44,125 nucleotides of DNA from Thermogemmatispora sp. (lineage in GTDB: Bacteria; Chloroflexota; Ktedonobacteria; Ktedonobacterales; Ktedonobacteraceae). Made by a program: the position numbers and the translations under genes. Location of the stretch: positions 1 to 44,125 of the forward strand of contig NZ_JADGIA010000016.1 of assembly GCF_019683635.1 (NCBI RefSeq). Reading direction: 5' to 3'. The notes beneath the pieces are model-generated. The model was not told where the DNA came from. It ran no database searches and saw nothing but the letters and a program-made list of their open reading frames with translations. Of this stretch, positions 10,640 to 18,336 are shown one piece after another. Numbering within the stretch: position 1 is the stretch's first letter; each line of letters opens with the position of its first letter.

Positions 10640-10837
10640 ATCATACGCTCGGAGAATGATGAGCTGGCCGCTGCCAGCTTTGTCCCCCAGCTAGCGCAGC
10701 AACAAAGCCAGCCACGGGGTAGAACTGACGCGGCAGCCAACTGAACCAACCGGCAGGCTCAAGGGAGAGCAGTCCAGGCTCGTCCCATCTTGCCATCAAC
10801 AGACCAGCACCGCCCACCCAGGCGGTGCGCTCTTTTT
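10640..10837 (+). ncRNA. Candidate small RNA ending in an intrinsic terminator
   Basis: No coding frame is convincing here, yet a perfect plus-strand terminator sits at 10807-10837 with no plus-strand gene in the preceding 1.7 kb. An internal hairpin AGCTGGC-CGCT-GCCAGCT lies at 10662-10679. It does not show the SRP RNA, RNase P or tmRNA signature motifs I looked for. The 5' end and promoter are not visible, so the start given is a guess. It might instead be the end of an antisense transcript across the HAD gene. Confidence 0.35.
10807..10837 (+). terminator. Intrinsic terminator, plus strand, no assigned gene
   Basis: GCACCGCC (10807-10814) and GGCGGTGC (10821-10828) form an 8-bp GC-rich stem with a 6-base loop. 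It is followed by GCTC and TTTTT (10833-10837). Only the plus strand has the U tract. Confidence 0.7.
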
Positions 10838-11146
10838 CTGGCCTTGTAGATCCCTCCCCCTTCCCACGCTAATCCCCGCTGGTATCGTTGCACCACACCA
10901 TCAGAGGCGCCTCCATCATCCCTGGCAATTAGGCAGTGGGCCGGCTCCGGTGGACAGCAGATAACTCCCTCCAGCGATCTGGCTGAACAGGCGGGAGAGG
11001 TAGTCAGCCTGCTGACCGCTGAGGTCACTGACGCCGGCTTCTCTATCTGACCGCCCGATGGATGCAGCTGGCGGCATCGGCCAGACAAGCCTACTCAGAT
11101 GCCTCTCTCTGCCTGCAAGGCAGACCATCCAGTAAGAATAAGAAGC

Positions 11147-11167
11147 AGAAGGGCTGGCAGCCCTTCT
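11147..11167 (-). terminator. Intrinsic terminator of the DUF402 gene
   Basis: AGAAGGGCT and AGCCCTTCT form a 9-bp stem with a 3-base loop. Read on the minus strand it is followed by GCTTCTTATTCTT, moderately U-rich. It sits 58 bases after the DUF402 stop. The rest of 10838-11146 shows no gene. Confidence 0.65.
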
Positions 11168-11224
11168 TGCCCAGGGAGGCAGAGCGAGGGACAGACGCAT
11201 TCACCTCTCACAGCCGCTCCCAGC

Positions 11225-11692
11225 TTATGACCCTATCTCGGCAAATGGCCCCTCACGGCGGGCGACCATCTCCAGCAGTGCTTGTAAGCCCTCCCGAGCA
11301 CCGCGACGCTGGGTCGCACTCAAATTCGTAGCTGCCTGAAACTCATCCTCGTCCAGCACCTGCACCCTCCCCTGACGGTCAACCCAGACGTCGAGAAAAA
11401 GATCGACCTGCTCAATACGATCGTCCTGAATCACCGCTGGCTCGGCGATGTTGCAATACCAACCCTTGCGCTTGCCATCCTTCCCCGCAATGGCGAAGAT
11501 GTTGAACCAGCGGTCAGTATAATAATACTCTGTAAAGCAGTCGCCCGTTTCGAAGCGCGCGTAGCCAAGATCGCGATCGGGCCAGGTCCAGAAGGCGCGG
11601 ATGATGCAGGTACGCGAGGTAGCAGCGAGCACTTCACCCTGATAGGAGAAGAGCCTCTCACCTTGCGGATTTTTCTTAATAACGGTGATCAT
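11225..11692 (-). CDS. DUF402-domain (FomD-like) nucleotide phosphatase
   Basis: A 155-aa protein whose core matches DUF402: RAFWTWPDRDLGYARFETGDCFTEYYYTD, then WFNIFAIAG and GWYCNIAEPAVI, then the acidic VDLFLDVWVD and VLDEDEF. Characterised members are metal-dependent nucleoside di- or triphosphatases, or act on nucleotide conjugates as FomD does; the substrate here is unknown. I chose ATG 11692 because GGGGAG stands 8 bp upstream and the domain begins there. The frame stays open 50 codons further without domain content. A terminator follows the gene. Confidence 0.8.
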   Translation of the reverse strand: MITVIKKNPQGERLFSYQGEVLAATSRTCIIRAFWTWPDRDLGYARFETGDCFTEYYYTDRWFNIFAIAGKDGKRKGWYCNIAEPAVIQDDRIEQVDLFLDVWVDRQGRVQVLDEDEFQAATNLSATQRRGAREGLQALLEMVARREGPFAEIGS

Positions 11693-11987
11693 CGTATGCG
11701 CTCCCCGCGGCAATCCCACACGGGCCGGATCACGGCCTGCATGACTCATCCGTCCTGGGAGAAGGGTAGCAGCAAGAGTCTGCCTTGTCAAGTGGCGAGA
11801 GCCACAGGAGAAAGCCGTCGGAACGCAATGGAGAGCACTCAAATGGCAGAAGATCCTATTCCCATCGGAAAGGTGAGCATGCTGATGAGATTGAACAGCA
11901 GTGACCAGAGAAGCAAGGCGCTGGCGTTCTGGCCCGGCTCCGCTTTCCTGGTCAAGAAGCGCGCATTAAGCCAGCGCCTGAACTGTC

Positions 11988-12015
11988 TTGCTCCACTCGC
12001 TTGCTATGCTATACT
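11988..12015 (+). promoter_or_regulatory. Promoter of the SerRS-like gene, placed for a leaderless mRNA
   Basis: TTGCTC (11988-11993) and TATACT (12010-12015) are separated by 16 bp. Only 8 bases separate the -10 from the ATG at 12024, so transcription should begin at or next to the start codon. No ribosome site exists in those bases. The rest of 11693-11987 shows no gene. Confidence 0.5.
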
Positions 12016-12023
12016 AACAGCGT

Positions 12024-13292
12024 ATGCTGAGTCTTGATTTACTGCGCCAGCATCCCGATCTAGTACGGAAAGGACTCCAGAAACGCCAGATCTCTGTTGC
12101 CCTGGAGGAGATCGTGCGCCTCGCCGAGCAGCGCGATGGCCTTGCCAGGCGCTGCGAGGGACTCTATGGATCGCTCAAGAATCTGCGAGAGCAATGCCGG
12201 ACAGCTCCAGCCAGCCGACGTGCCGGGCTTGAACAGCAAATCACAAGCATCGAGGAGGAAATTCGAGCGCTGGAATTGCAGATCGCTGATCTGGAGACGC
12301 GCCTGCGCCTGTCGCTCTTGCCATTGCCCAATTTGCCCCATTCTGATGTCCCCACCGGCTTCTTGCGTTCGGCCAATCGCGAGCTGCGCCGCTGGGGCGT
12401 CCCCATGAGCTTCTATTTTCCTCCGCACTCATATCGCGAGCTGGGTAGTAAGCTGGGCATAATCGACAACGTCGCTGGCAGCCGCCTGAGCGGTAGTCAG
12501 TTTATGGTCGTAAGCGGCTCGGGGGCCAGGCTGCTGCGGGCGCTGGTAACCTTTGCCCTCGACTTCTTCACGCACGAGTGGGACTACAGAGAGATCCAGC
12601 TGCCCCTTCTGATGAAATACGGTGCCCTGCTGGCCGCCGGACAGTTTCCACCCCTGGAGACCCAGAGCTATAGCTGTCAGGCCGATGAACTCTATCTGAA
12701 CCCCGGAGGCGCAACATCCCTGGTGAATCTGTACAGCGATATGGTGCTTACTGCCGAGACTATGCCCGTGCGCCTGGTCACCTGGACCCCGGTCTTTCAC
12801 CGCGATGGTGGCTCGGCCTCGCTTCCTCCAAGTGCGGCTCGCCTGTCCTGGCACCAGCTCAGCGAGGTACAACTGCTATGGTTGATTGCCCCGCACGAAT
12901 CATACACAGTCTTGCAAACACTGTTGTTTCAAATTGAAACACTGTTGCAGCGTCTGGAGCTGGCCTATCGAGTCGTCATGCTCTGTAGCGGCCTGTTGCC
13001 CTTCGCTGCAGCGATGACCCTGACTATTGAAGCCTGGCTACCAGCCCAACGCCGCTTTCTCCCTCTGGCCTCCGTAAGCAATTATGAAAGCTTTCAGACA
13101 CGCCGCGCCAACATCCGCTATCGAACCCCCAGTGGACAAATCGACTATCCCCACAGTCTAGGCGCCTGTGCCCTGAGCATTGAGCAGACGTTGGCCACCA
13201 TTCTGGAGGTCTACCAGCAGGCAGATGGCAGTGTGGTAGTGCCCAAGGTGCTCCGCCCCCTGATGGGCCTCTCCTTACTCACTCCACACTGA
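12024..13292 (+). CDS. Seryl-tRNA synthetase paralogue with dismantled active site
   Basis: At 422 aa it has the full length and order of bacterial SerRS. An N-terminal two-helix coiled coil (about 27-98) resembles the tRNA-binding arm, followed by LPNLPHSDVP and a class II core. Scaffold segments persist: SGSQFMVVSGSGARLLRAL, FQTRRANIRYR, and GSVVVPKVLRPLMG. The catalytic sites do not. The serine-binding TAE triad is GGA (residues 228-230). Motif 2 FRSEAG is FHRDGG, with His at 259. The motif 3 GSGLAVGR becomes ACALSIEQ, with Gln at 388. It should not activate serine. The frame is clean, so it is not an obvious pseudogene. tRNA-Ser(UGA) follows 153 bases later. It may bind tRNA-Ser or regulate; the function is unknown. 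Confidence 0.85.
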   Translation: MLSLDLLRQHPDLVRKGLQKRQISVALEEIVRLAEQRDGLARRCEGLYGSLKNLREQCRTAPASRRAGLEQQITSIEEEIRALELQIADLETRLRLSLLPLPNLPHSDVPTGFLRSANRELRRWGVPMSFYFPPHSYRELGSKLGIIDNVAGSRLSGSQFMVVSGSGARLLRALVTFALDFFTHEWDYREIQLPLLMKYGALLAAGQFPPLETQSYSCQADELYLNPGGATSLVNLYSDMVLTAETMPVRLVTWTPVFHRDGGSASLPPSAARLSWHQLSEVQLLWLIAPHESYTVLQTLLFQIETLLQRLELAYRVVMLCSGLLPFAAAMTLTIEAWLPAQRRFLPLASVSNYESFQTRRANIRYRTPSGQIDYPHSLGACALSIEQTLATILEVYQQADGSVVVPKVLRPLMGLSLLTPH

Positions 13293-13301
13293 ACGCTATT
13301 C

Positions 13302-13315
13302 TAACAAATGTTTGT
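13302..13315. repeat. AACAAA-TG-TTTGTT inverted repeat
   Basis: A perfect 6-bp inverted repeat just after the SerRS-like stop codon. It is AT-rich against a GC-rich background. It has no U tract, so it may be a weak hairpin or a protein site. Confidence 0.35.
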
Positions 13316-13342
13316 TCTCGCCATGACAAAGTGTCCACGATG

Positions 13343-13371
13343 TTGCCAATCCTTGTTGTGCAATGCATAAG
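13343..13371 (+). promoter_or_regulatory. Candidate tRNA-Ser promoter
   Basis: TTGCCA (13343-13348) and CATAAG (13366-13371) have a 17-bp spacer, with a start near 13378. A second possible -10, TAAACT at 13433-13438, would start transcription almost at the tRNA 5' end but lacks a good -35. Confidence 0.4.
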
Positions 13372-13445
13372 ACAATGACCCAAATGGTATGCTCGTAGCG
13401 GCCCGAACCTTCCAAATTGAAACCGGTTGTGGTAAACTATCTAGC

Positions 13446-13529
13446 GGAGGGGTGGCAGAGCGGTCGAATGCAGCCGTCTTGAAAACGGCCGGGCGATGAG
13501 CCCCGGGGGTTCGAATCCCCCCCCCTCCG
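13446..13529 (+). tRNA. tRNA-Ser(UGA)
   Basis: The acceptor stem GGAGGGG (13446-13452) pairs with CCCCTCC (13522-13528), with discriminator G at 13529. The D arm has GCA/TGC. The anticodon stem GCCGT/ACGGC holds the loop CTTGAAA, anticodon TGA at 13480-13482. The long variable arm GGGC-GATGA-GCCC marks a class II tRNA. The T arm is GGGGG-TTCGAAT-CCCCC. CCA is not encoded. It lies directly downstream of the SerRS-like gene. Confidence 0.95.
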
Positions 13530-13693
13530 CCCTGCGTTGATAGATAGCGGCTGGCCTGTGTCCATAGCCCGGGGGGTGCTGTGGGGACAGCGCGATTTTG
13601 TGTTTATGCGGCTGTGGCCCGTGGATGGATAGGGTCATACTCACGCTATCGAACAAGGTCGTTTGATGCCAACGCTGCTCAACGTTGTTGAAT

Positions 13694-13723
13694 TTGACTC
13701 GGGTCGTATTCTGTTTGTAGATA
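13694..13723 (+). promoter_or_regulatory. Weak promoter candidate for the DUF4388 gene
   Basis: TTGACT (13694-13699) and TAGATA (13718-13723) are 18 bp apart. The -10 is a poor match. I see nothing else in 13530-13835. Confidence 0.25.
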
Positions 13724-13835
13724 TTGCTGATGTCTCTCACGCATGCCGTGCTTGCTAGAGGCGAGAATTGCACTTAGATATACACGCATGCACGCACACG
13801 CGCAGCAGGGGCATTGCGACAGGCGGTGAATTGCT

Positions 13836-15428
13836 GTGTCTACGGTGAGTTTTGCGACGACATTAGATCGGGTCAATCTGGCTGATCTCTTGCGGCGCCT
13901 GGAGGCCCATGAGAAGAGCGGGGTGCTGATCGTAAAGCAAGGTGCTCTCTGGGTGGAGCTATATTTTAGCCAGGGGCGCTTGCTCTGTATCGGCCCAGTG
14001 CGCGCTCAGCTGACGCTGGGCGACCGCCTGGTACAGGCTGGTGTGATCTCCCAGGCTGCTCTCTCCAGCGCGATGACAGTTCTGCGGGAACGCGGTGAGG
14101 AGCCTGGCGAGACTCGCATCGCTCTGATCCTGATGGAGCTGGGCTATGCGACGCGCGAGCAGTTGCGTGCCTGGGCCGCGCGCGAAGCCTCTCGCGTGCT
14201 TGAGGTCCTCCTCTCGTGGCGTTCAGGTGAGGTGTATTTCGAAGAGGGGCGCACACCTCCTCCGTCTCGCTTGCTGGTCTCTCTCTCCCCTTCCGCTCTC
14301 TTGCCTGCCTCGCCCGCTCACTCTGCCCCTGCGCCGTCGTTGCAGCTTGCCCAGAACCAGGGGTCGTCTTCCGGGTCCGAACCGGTGCCCGCGCCTGCTG
14401 CCGCTTACCCTGGTTCGCTGCCTCCCTCTCAGGTGCCCTATGAGCAGCCGTTGCTATCACAACCTCTCCCTCCTTTGTCACAGTCCCAGCCGCCTCAACT
14501 AGCCGCCCAGGGGCCGGGGCAGATCTCCCAGCAGCTTGCCCCGACTCCTCAGCCGCGTGTAACTCAGGCGCTGCCTGAGACGGGCGCTGCTCCTCAGCGC
14601 CAGGAGCGGGCTCGCCTCGATCTCAGTTCGCTCTTTGACCCCGATGCCCTGGCCCGCCTCTCGGCGGTCGCTTCTGACGCTTCCTCTTCGACTGCACCGG
14701 CCAATGCCGCAGAAATGGCCTCTGCCCAGCGACAGCCTGCTGGGCAACAGCAGGCTGCCCCAACCTCCGGGGCCTTGGCTAACCTGCCGGCCCCTCGCCC
14801 CATTATGACGCCCTATACGCCGCGGCGCGTTGATGTCTCTTTTATCCATCCCGAGGTCAAGCTGATCCCGCCTGATCTGCAGGCCCTGCGCTCTGGCAGC
14901 GTAGAGATTCCGCTGACCCCCGATGAGTGGCGCGTCTTTGGCTGTATTACTGGAGAGACAACGCCGCTGCAGATCGCTCAGCGTCTGGGGATGCCGCTAG
15001 AGCAGGTCTATGTCGTGATCGGAGAGTTGATGGCGCTGGGCCTGATCCAGCATCCTTACAGTATGCAGCCGCAGTATCCTGTCCAGGAGTTTTCTCCTGC
15101 TGCCCTGCCTCCAATGGCTGATCCCTATGCCGCGCAGTCGCAAATGTCAGGCTCGTCGCCTTGGATGCCAGCCCAGGCGCAGGCGTGGTCAGCTCCGCCT
15201 CAGACTCCCCAGGTCACAGGTGCGTTTGCTCCCACTGCCCCCGCGGTCCCCCAGTCGCCGATCTATGTGGAGACTGAATCGCAGTGGGGCAACGGCGGCA
15301 ATGGCGCCCGCTTCATCGTGGGTCGTGGTTGGGGCGTCCAGCCGACACGACCGCTCTCGCCTGGTAGTCCCGCCCAGCCTCCATATCCTGCCTCGGTGCC
15401 CGTTGGAGGCTCCCAGCCCGGCAGATAG
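13836..15428 (+). CDS. DUF4388 (PATAN-like) protein with Pro/Gln-rich linker and winged-helix-like domain
   Basis: A 530-aa protein in three parts. Residues 1-145 match DUF4388: TTLDRVNLADLLRRLEAHEKSG, GALWVELYFSQGRLLCIGP, and the helical LGDRLVQAGVISQAALSSAM. Residues 150-330 are a low-complexity Pro/Gln/Ser linker. Residues 345-410 form a small helical domain (LTPDEWRVFGCITGETTPLQIAQRLGM), winged-helix-like. The tail is again Pro/Gln-rich. DUF4388 proteins are linked to bacterial signalling and gliding or twitching regulators, but the partner is unknown. The start is a GTG at 13836, weakly supported by GGCGGTGA. The AAA+ gene follows after 167 bases without a clear promoter, so they may be one operon. 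Confidence 0.78.
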   Translation: MSTVSFATTLDRVNLADLLRRLEAHEKSGVLIVKQGALWVELYFSQGRLLCIGPVRAQLTLGDRLVQAGVISQAALSSAMTVLRERGEEPGETRIALILMELGYATREQLRAWAAREASRVLEVLLSWRSGEVYFEEGRTPPPSRLLVSLSPSALLPASPAHSAPAPSLQLAQNQGSSSGSEPVPAPAAAYPGSLPPSQVPYEQPLLSQPLPPLSQSQPPQLAAQGPGQISQQLAPTPQPRVTQALPETGAAPQRQERARLDLSSLFDPDALARLSAVASDASSSTAPANAAEMASAQRQPAGQQQAAPTSGALANLPAPRPIMTPYTPRRVDVSFIHPEVKLIPPDLQALRSGSVEIPLTPDEWRVFGCITGETTPLQIAQRLGMPLEQVYVVIGELMALGLIQHPYSMQPQYPVQEFSPAALPPMADPYAAQSQMSGSSPWMPAQAQAWSAPPQTPQVTGAFAPTAPAVPQSPIYVETESQWGNGGNGARFIVGRGWGVQPTRPLSPGSPAQPPYPASVPVGGSQPGR

Positions 15429-15595
15429 CCCGGCTGCATGCAGGTGAGCATGGTGCCGCTGACAGAGGAGACCTCACCAGTAGGGAGGCCGCTCCTGCTC
15501 GCCTGGTCATGGCAATTCCATAGGCCGCTGGCTCCCGGACAAGCCGAAATGGCGGCCTCCTGGTGGACTGAATTGGAATGGAAGGGTGGGGGACG

Positions 15596-16681
15596 ATGTC
15601 GCAGGGTTCAGGACCTCATTATGGCTCTCAGCCCGCTGCAAGCTCGTCTAAGGCACATGAGGATGAGGCACTGCTGATCGAGTTGGAGCGCTTCGGGCTG
15701 GTCATTGGACGTAGCCAGTCAATGCGCCACATCGCGACGCTCATTCGCCAGGTGGCAGCTTTTCCAACCACGACAGTCCTGCTGCAGGGGGAGAGCGGCA
15801 CTGGTAAAGAGGTCATCGCTTACGCTATCCATGCCCTCAGCGGCGGTTCCGCGCGCCAGTTTGTGGCCATTAATTGTGCGGCCATTCCCGAAACCTTGTT
15901 AGAGACAGAGCTGTTCGGCGTGGAGGCTGGGGCCTACACCGATGCTCGGGTGACGCGCGACGGCTACCTGGCGCGGGCCGATGGCGGCACGCTCTTTCTT
16001 GATGAGATCGCTTCGATGCCCCTGATGCTCCAATCCAAGCTCTTGCGCTTCTTAGAAACGCGCTCCTTCCGTCGCGTTGGTGGCACCACTGAGATTCAGG
16101 TCCGCCTGCGCGTGATCTCAGCCTCGAATGTCGATCTGGCAACGGCAGTCGCCCGGAAGGAGTTCCGTGAGGATCTCTTCTATCGCCTAAAGGTCTTCAC
16201 CATTCATATTCCCCCTCTGCGCGAACATCCTGAAGATATCGCCCCGCTGGTTGAGTACTTTTTACGTCAGCAGCTGGGGGAAGAAGGCCGAGCGCTCCGC
16301 CTCAGTCCCGAGGCTCTGGCCCTATTGGAACGCTACAGCTGGCCTGGTAATGTGCGCGAGCTACGCAGTGTCGTCCAGCATGGCCAGATTATGTGTGAAG
16401 GCGATGAGATCCGCGTTGAGCATCTCCCAGCCTATTTGCAGTCTGCCTGCAGCAGTGCTCTCCAGCGCTTGCAGGAACTCAAAGAGCAGCTCCATCTCCC
16501 TCCCGAAGGGATTAATTTAGAGGAGTTTCTCGCTGAGATCGAGCAGCGTTTTATCTGTGAGGCCCTGGAACGCTGTAACTATAACCAGGTGCGAGCGGCA
16601 GCCCTGCTGGGCCTCTCGCGCGACCGGTTGCGCTATCGCCTGGCCCGAGTTGGCACCGGGAGAGGACGGCAGCGCCGTTAG
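15596..16681 (+). CDS. NtrC-type AAA+ regulator without receiver domain and with altered GAFTGA loop
   Basis: A 361-aa protein. A short unstructured N-terminus (1-25) replaces the usual sensor. The AAA+ core has Walker A GESGTGKE (65-72), Walker B GGTLFLDEI (about 130-138), and EFREDLFYRLKVFTI with the following PPLREH. A Fis-like HTH closes it (FICEALERCNYNQVRAAALLGLSRDRLRYRL). The sigma-54-contacting loop GAFTGA reads GAYTDA (112-117). Classical members open sigma-54 promoters, and the changed loop casts doubt on that. I chose ATG 15596 because GGGGGA precedes it; ATG 15578 is the alternative. It probably acts with the DUF4388 protein upstream. Confidence 0.85.
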   Translation: MSQGSGPHYGSQPAASSSKAHEDEALLIELERFGLVIGRSQSMRHIATLIRQVAAFPTTTVLLQGESGTGKEVIAYAIHALSGGSARQFVAINCAAIPETLLETELFGVEAGAYTDARVTRDGYLARADGGTLFLDEIASMPLMLQSKLLRFLETRSFRRVGGTTEIQVRLRVISASNVDLATAVARKEFREDLFYRLKVFTIHIPPLREHPEDIAPLVEYFLRQQLGEEGRALRLSPEALALLERYSWPGNVRELRSVVQHGQIMCEGDEIRVEHLPAYLQSACSSALQRLQELKEQLHLPPEGINLEEFLAEIEQRFICEALERCNYNQVRAAALLGLSRDRLRYRLARVGTGRGRQRR

Positions 16682-16759
16682 AGCACGAATGTCCCACGGA
16701 CAGGCCCATGCCCCGCCGACCGCATAGCGTTCTCTCGATGGCGGCTGCCGTCAGCTCAG

Positions 16760-17980
16760 TTATTCCTCCGGCCAATCGAGCATGAGGGCTTGGGCCGTCT
16801 CTCCTGGCTTGAGAATCTTGCCCCCTTCCGGGACGATCACCAGGGCGTTGGCGTTTAGCAGCGAGGTGGTAATATGTGATCCCTGGTGACCGGTGGTCCG
16901 TGCTACAAAGCGGCCCTGCTCCCGGCGTACATGAGCACGTACGTAATGACGGCGTGGCGTGCGCTCGCTGACGCCGTCCTCGACCGTGACCTCTACCTGG
17001 GGACGGTGCAGGCGGCGATGCCCCAGCAGCTTGCGGATCAGAGGCCGCCCAAACAGCTCGAAAGTCACAGCGGCTGAGACGGGATTGCCTGGCAGCCCTA
17101 GCAGCGGGACCTGTCCAATGCGCCCAAAAGCCAGCGGCTTGCCAGGACGCATGTTGATTTGCCAGAAGTCGATGACCCCCTGCTCATTCATGATGCGCTT
17201 GACCAGGTCGAACTCACCAACGGAGACGCCTCCCGAGGTAATGATGAGGTCGTGTTGCATGGCCTGACTGAAGACCTGGCGCAGGCTCTCCTCGGTATCG
17301 CGTGCCACTCCCAGGCGCTGAGGCTCGGCCCCGGCGCGGCGCACTGCCGCCTCCAGCAGATAACCGTTGCTGTTGCGAATCTTGCCCGGTTGCAACGGCT
17401 CCCCCACGTCGATAATCTCGTCTCCTGTGCTGACAATCGCGACGCGCGGGCGACGAATAACCTTCACACGGGCCTGTCCCACAGTGGCCAGGACACCGAT
17501 CTCCCACGGGCCGATCTCACTTCCCTGGCTCAGCACGCGCTGCCCGCGGCGGATGTCTTCACCAGCAGCGCGAATATTATTCCCCGGCGCTACTTCCTGG
17601 AGGATCTCGACCCAGCTGCTATCGCTGGGATCGCTGCGCGTCAGCTCGATCTGGATCACAGCATCGGCCCCGCGTGGTACCGGAGCACCAGTCATGATGC
17701 GCATGGCGGTGCCTGGCTCGATAGCCTGCTCTGCCACATAGCCCGCGGCGATCGTCCCGATGACGCGCAGACGGGCAGGACGACCATTCTCCATGCGCGT
17801 GTCTACGCTGCGCAGAGCGTAGCCGTCCATTGCCGAATTGGCGAAGGGCGGAAGATCCTCCTGGGCAATAATATCCTCAGCGAGGACCAGTCCCGCGGCT
17901 TCCGCCAGCGCGACGGTTATAGCTGGCAGCGGTTGAATCGCGGCCAGCATACGTTCCTGCGCTTCCTCTACACTGATCAT
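16760..17980 (-). CDS. moeA: Molybdopterin molybdenumtransferase MoeA
   Basis: MoeA inserts molybdate into adenylylated molybdopterin, the last step of molybdenum cofactor synthesis. At 406 aa it has normal length. DLPPFANSAMDGYALRS and RIMTGAPVPRGADAVI mark domains I-II. The MoCF-binding core carries VAIVSTGDEI and ITSGGVSVGEFD with NMRPGKPLAFG and LLGLPGNPVSA. The C-terminal domain IV is present (HYVRAHVRREQGRF). I chose ATG 17980, where homology starts. The frame continues to 18088 into the tRNA-Glu terminator region. It lies downstream of tRNA-Glu on the same strand and converges with the AAA+ gene. No other cofactor genes are in the window. Confidence 0.95.
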   Translation of the reverse strand: MISVEEAQERMLAAIQPLPAITVALAEAAGLVLAEDIIAQEDLPPFANSAMDGYALRSVDTRMENGRPARLRVIGTIAAGYVAEQAIEPGTAMRIMTGAPVPRGADAVIQIELTRSDPSDSSWVEILQEVAPGNNIRAAGEDIRRGQRVLSQGSEIGPWEIGVLATVGQARVKVIRRPRVAIVSTGDEIIDVGEPLQPGKIRNSNGYLLEAAVRRAGAEPQRLGVARDTEESLRQVFSQAMQHDLIITSGGVSVGEFDLVKRIMNEQGVIDFWQINMRPGKPLAFGRIGQVPLLGLPGNPVSAAVTFELFGRPLIRKLLGHRRLHRPQVEVTVEDGVSERTPRRHYVRAHVRREQGRFVARTTGHQGSHITTSLLNANALVIVPEGGKILKPGETAQALMLDWPEE

Positions 17981-18075
17981 AGGCCCTCTTCCTTTGCTCT
18001 GTCTTGGCTCACGCCTGCCAGGGTGGAGGAATGTGGCAGGGCGAGCGGAAAGAACAGTACGGCCAGCCAAAAGCA

Positions 18076-18120
18076 AAGAGCCTGGCAAACCAGAAACAGA
18101 GGCAGGTCTGCCAGGCTCTT
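18076..18120 (-). terminator. Intrinsic terminator after tRNA-Glu
   Basis: AAGAGCCTGGCA (18076-18087) and TGCCAGGCTCTT (18109-18120) form a perfect 12-bp stem with a 21-base loop. Read on the minus strand, TTTGCTTTTGG follows. It separates tRNA-Glu from moeA. Confidence 0.75.
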
Positions 18121-18136
18121 CCCACGATTGCGCTGA

Positions 18137-18210
18137 TACCTCGTACGGGATTCGAACCCGTGATCTCCGCCTTGAAAGAGCGGCGTCCTAGTCCGCTAGA
18201 CGAACGAGGC
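18137..18210 (-). tRNA. tRNA-Glu(UUC)
   Basis: On the minus strand, GCCTCGT pairs with ACGAGGT through a G-U at the first pair, with discriminator A. The D arm is GTCT/GGAC. The anticodon stem CCGCT/GGCGG holds loop CTTTCAA, anticodon TTC. The T arm is ACGGG-TTCGAAT-CCCGT. Length is 74 nt and CCA is not encoded. Confidence 0.95.
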
Positions 18211-18275
18211 CCACTGACTGCTGCGCGCCAGCGTCTGGTAAAGCGCTGAGATGCTATCGCGCCTGCGTCATCTGG

Positions 18276-18304
18276 ATTGTACTGTATCTGGCTCGTTTTG
18301 TCAA
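18276..18304 (-). promoter_or_regulatory. Near-consensus promoter of tRNA-Glu
   Basis: Minus-strand TTGACA (18299-18304) and TACAAT (18276-18281) with exactly 17 bp between them. This is the strongest sigma-70-type promoter in the window and predicts a start about 60 bases before the tRNA. Confidence 0.75.
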
Positions 18305-18336
18305 GCGGCTTTTGACGACAGCCTCCTCCGAGCTGC

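Noticed and set aside
11225-11842. DUF402 protein starting at 11842
   Set aside because: The first 50 codons have no domain content and ATG 11692 has a well-placed ribosome site.
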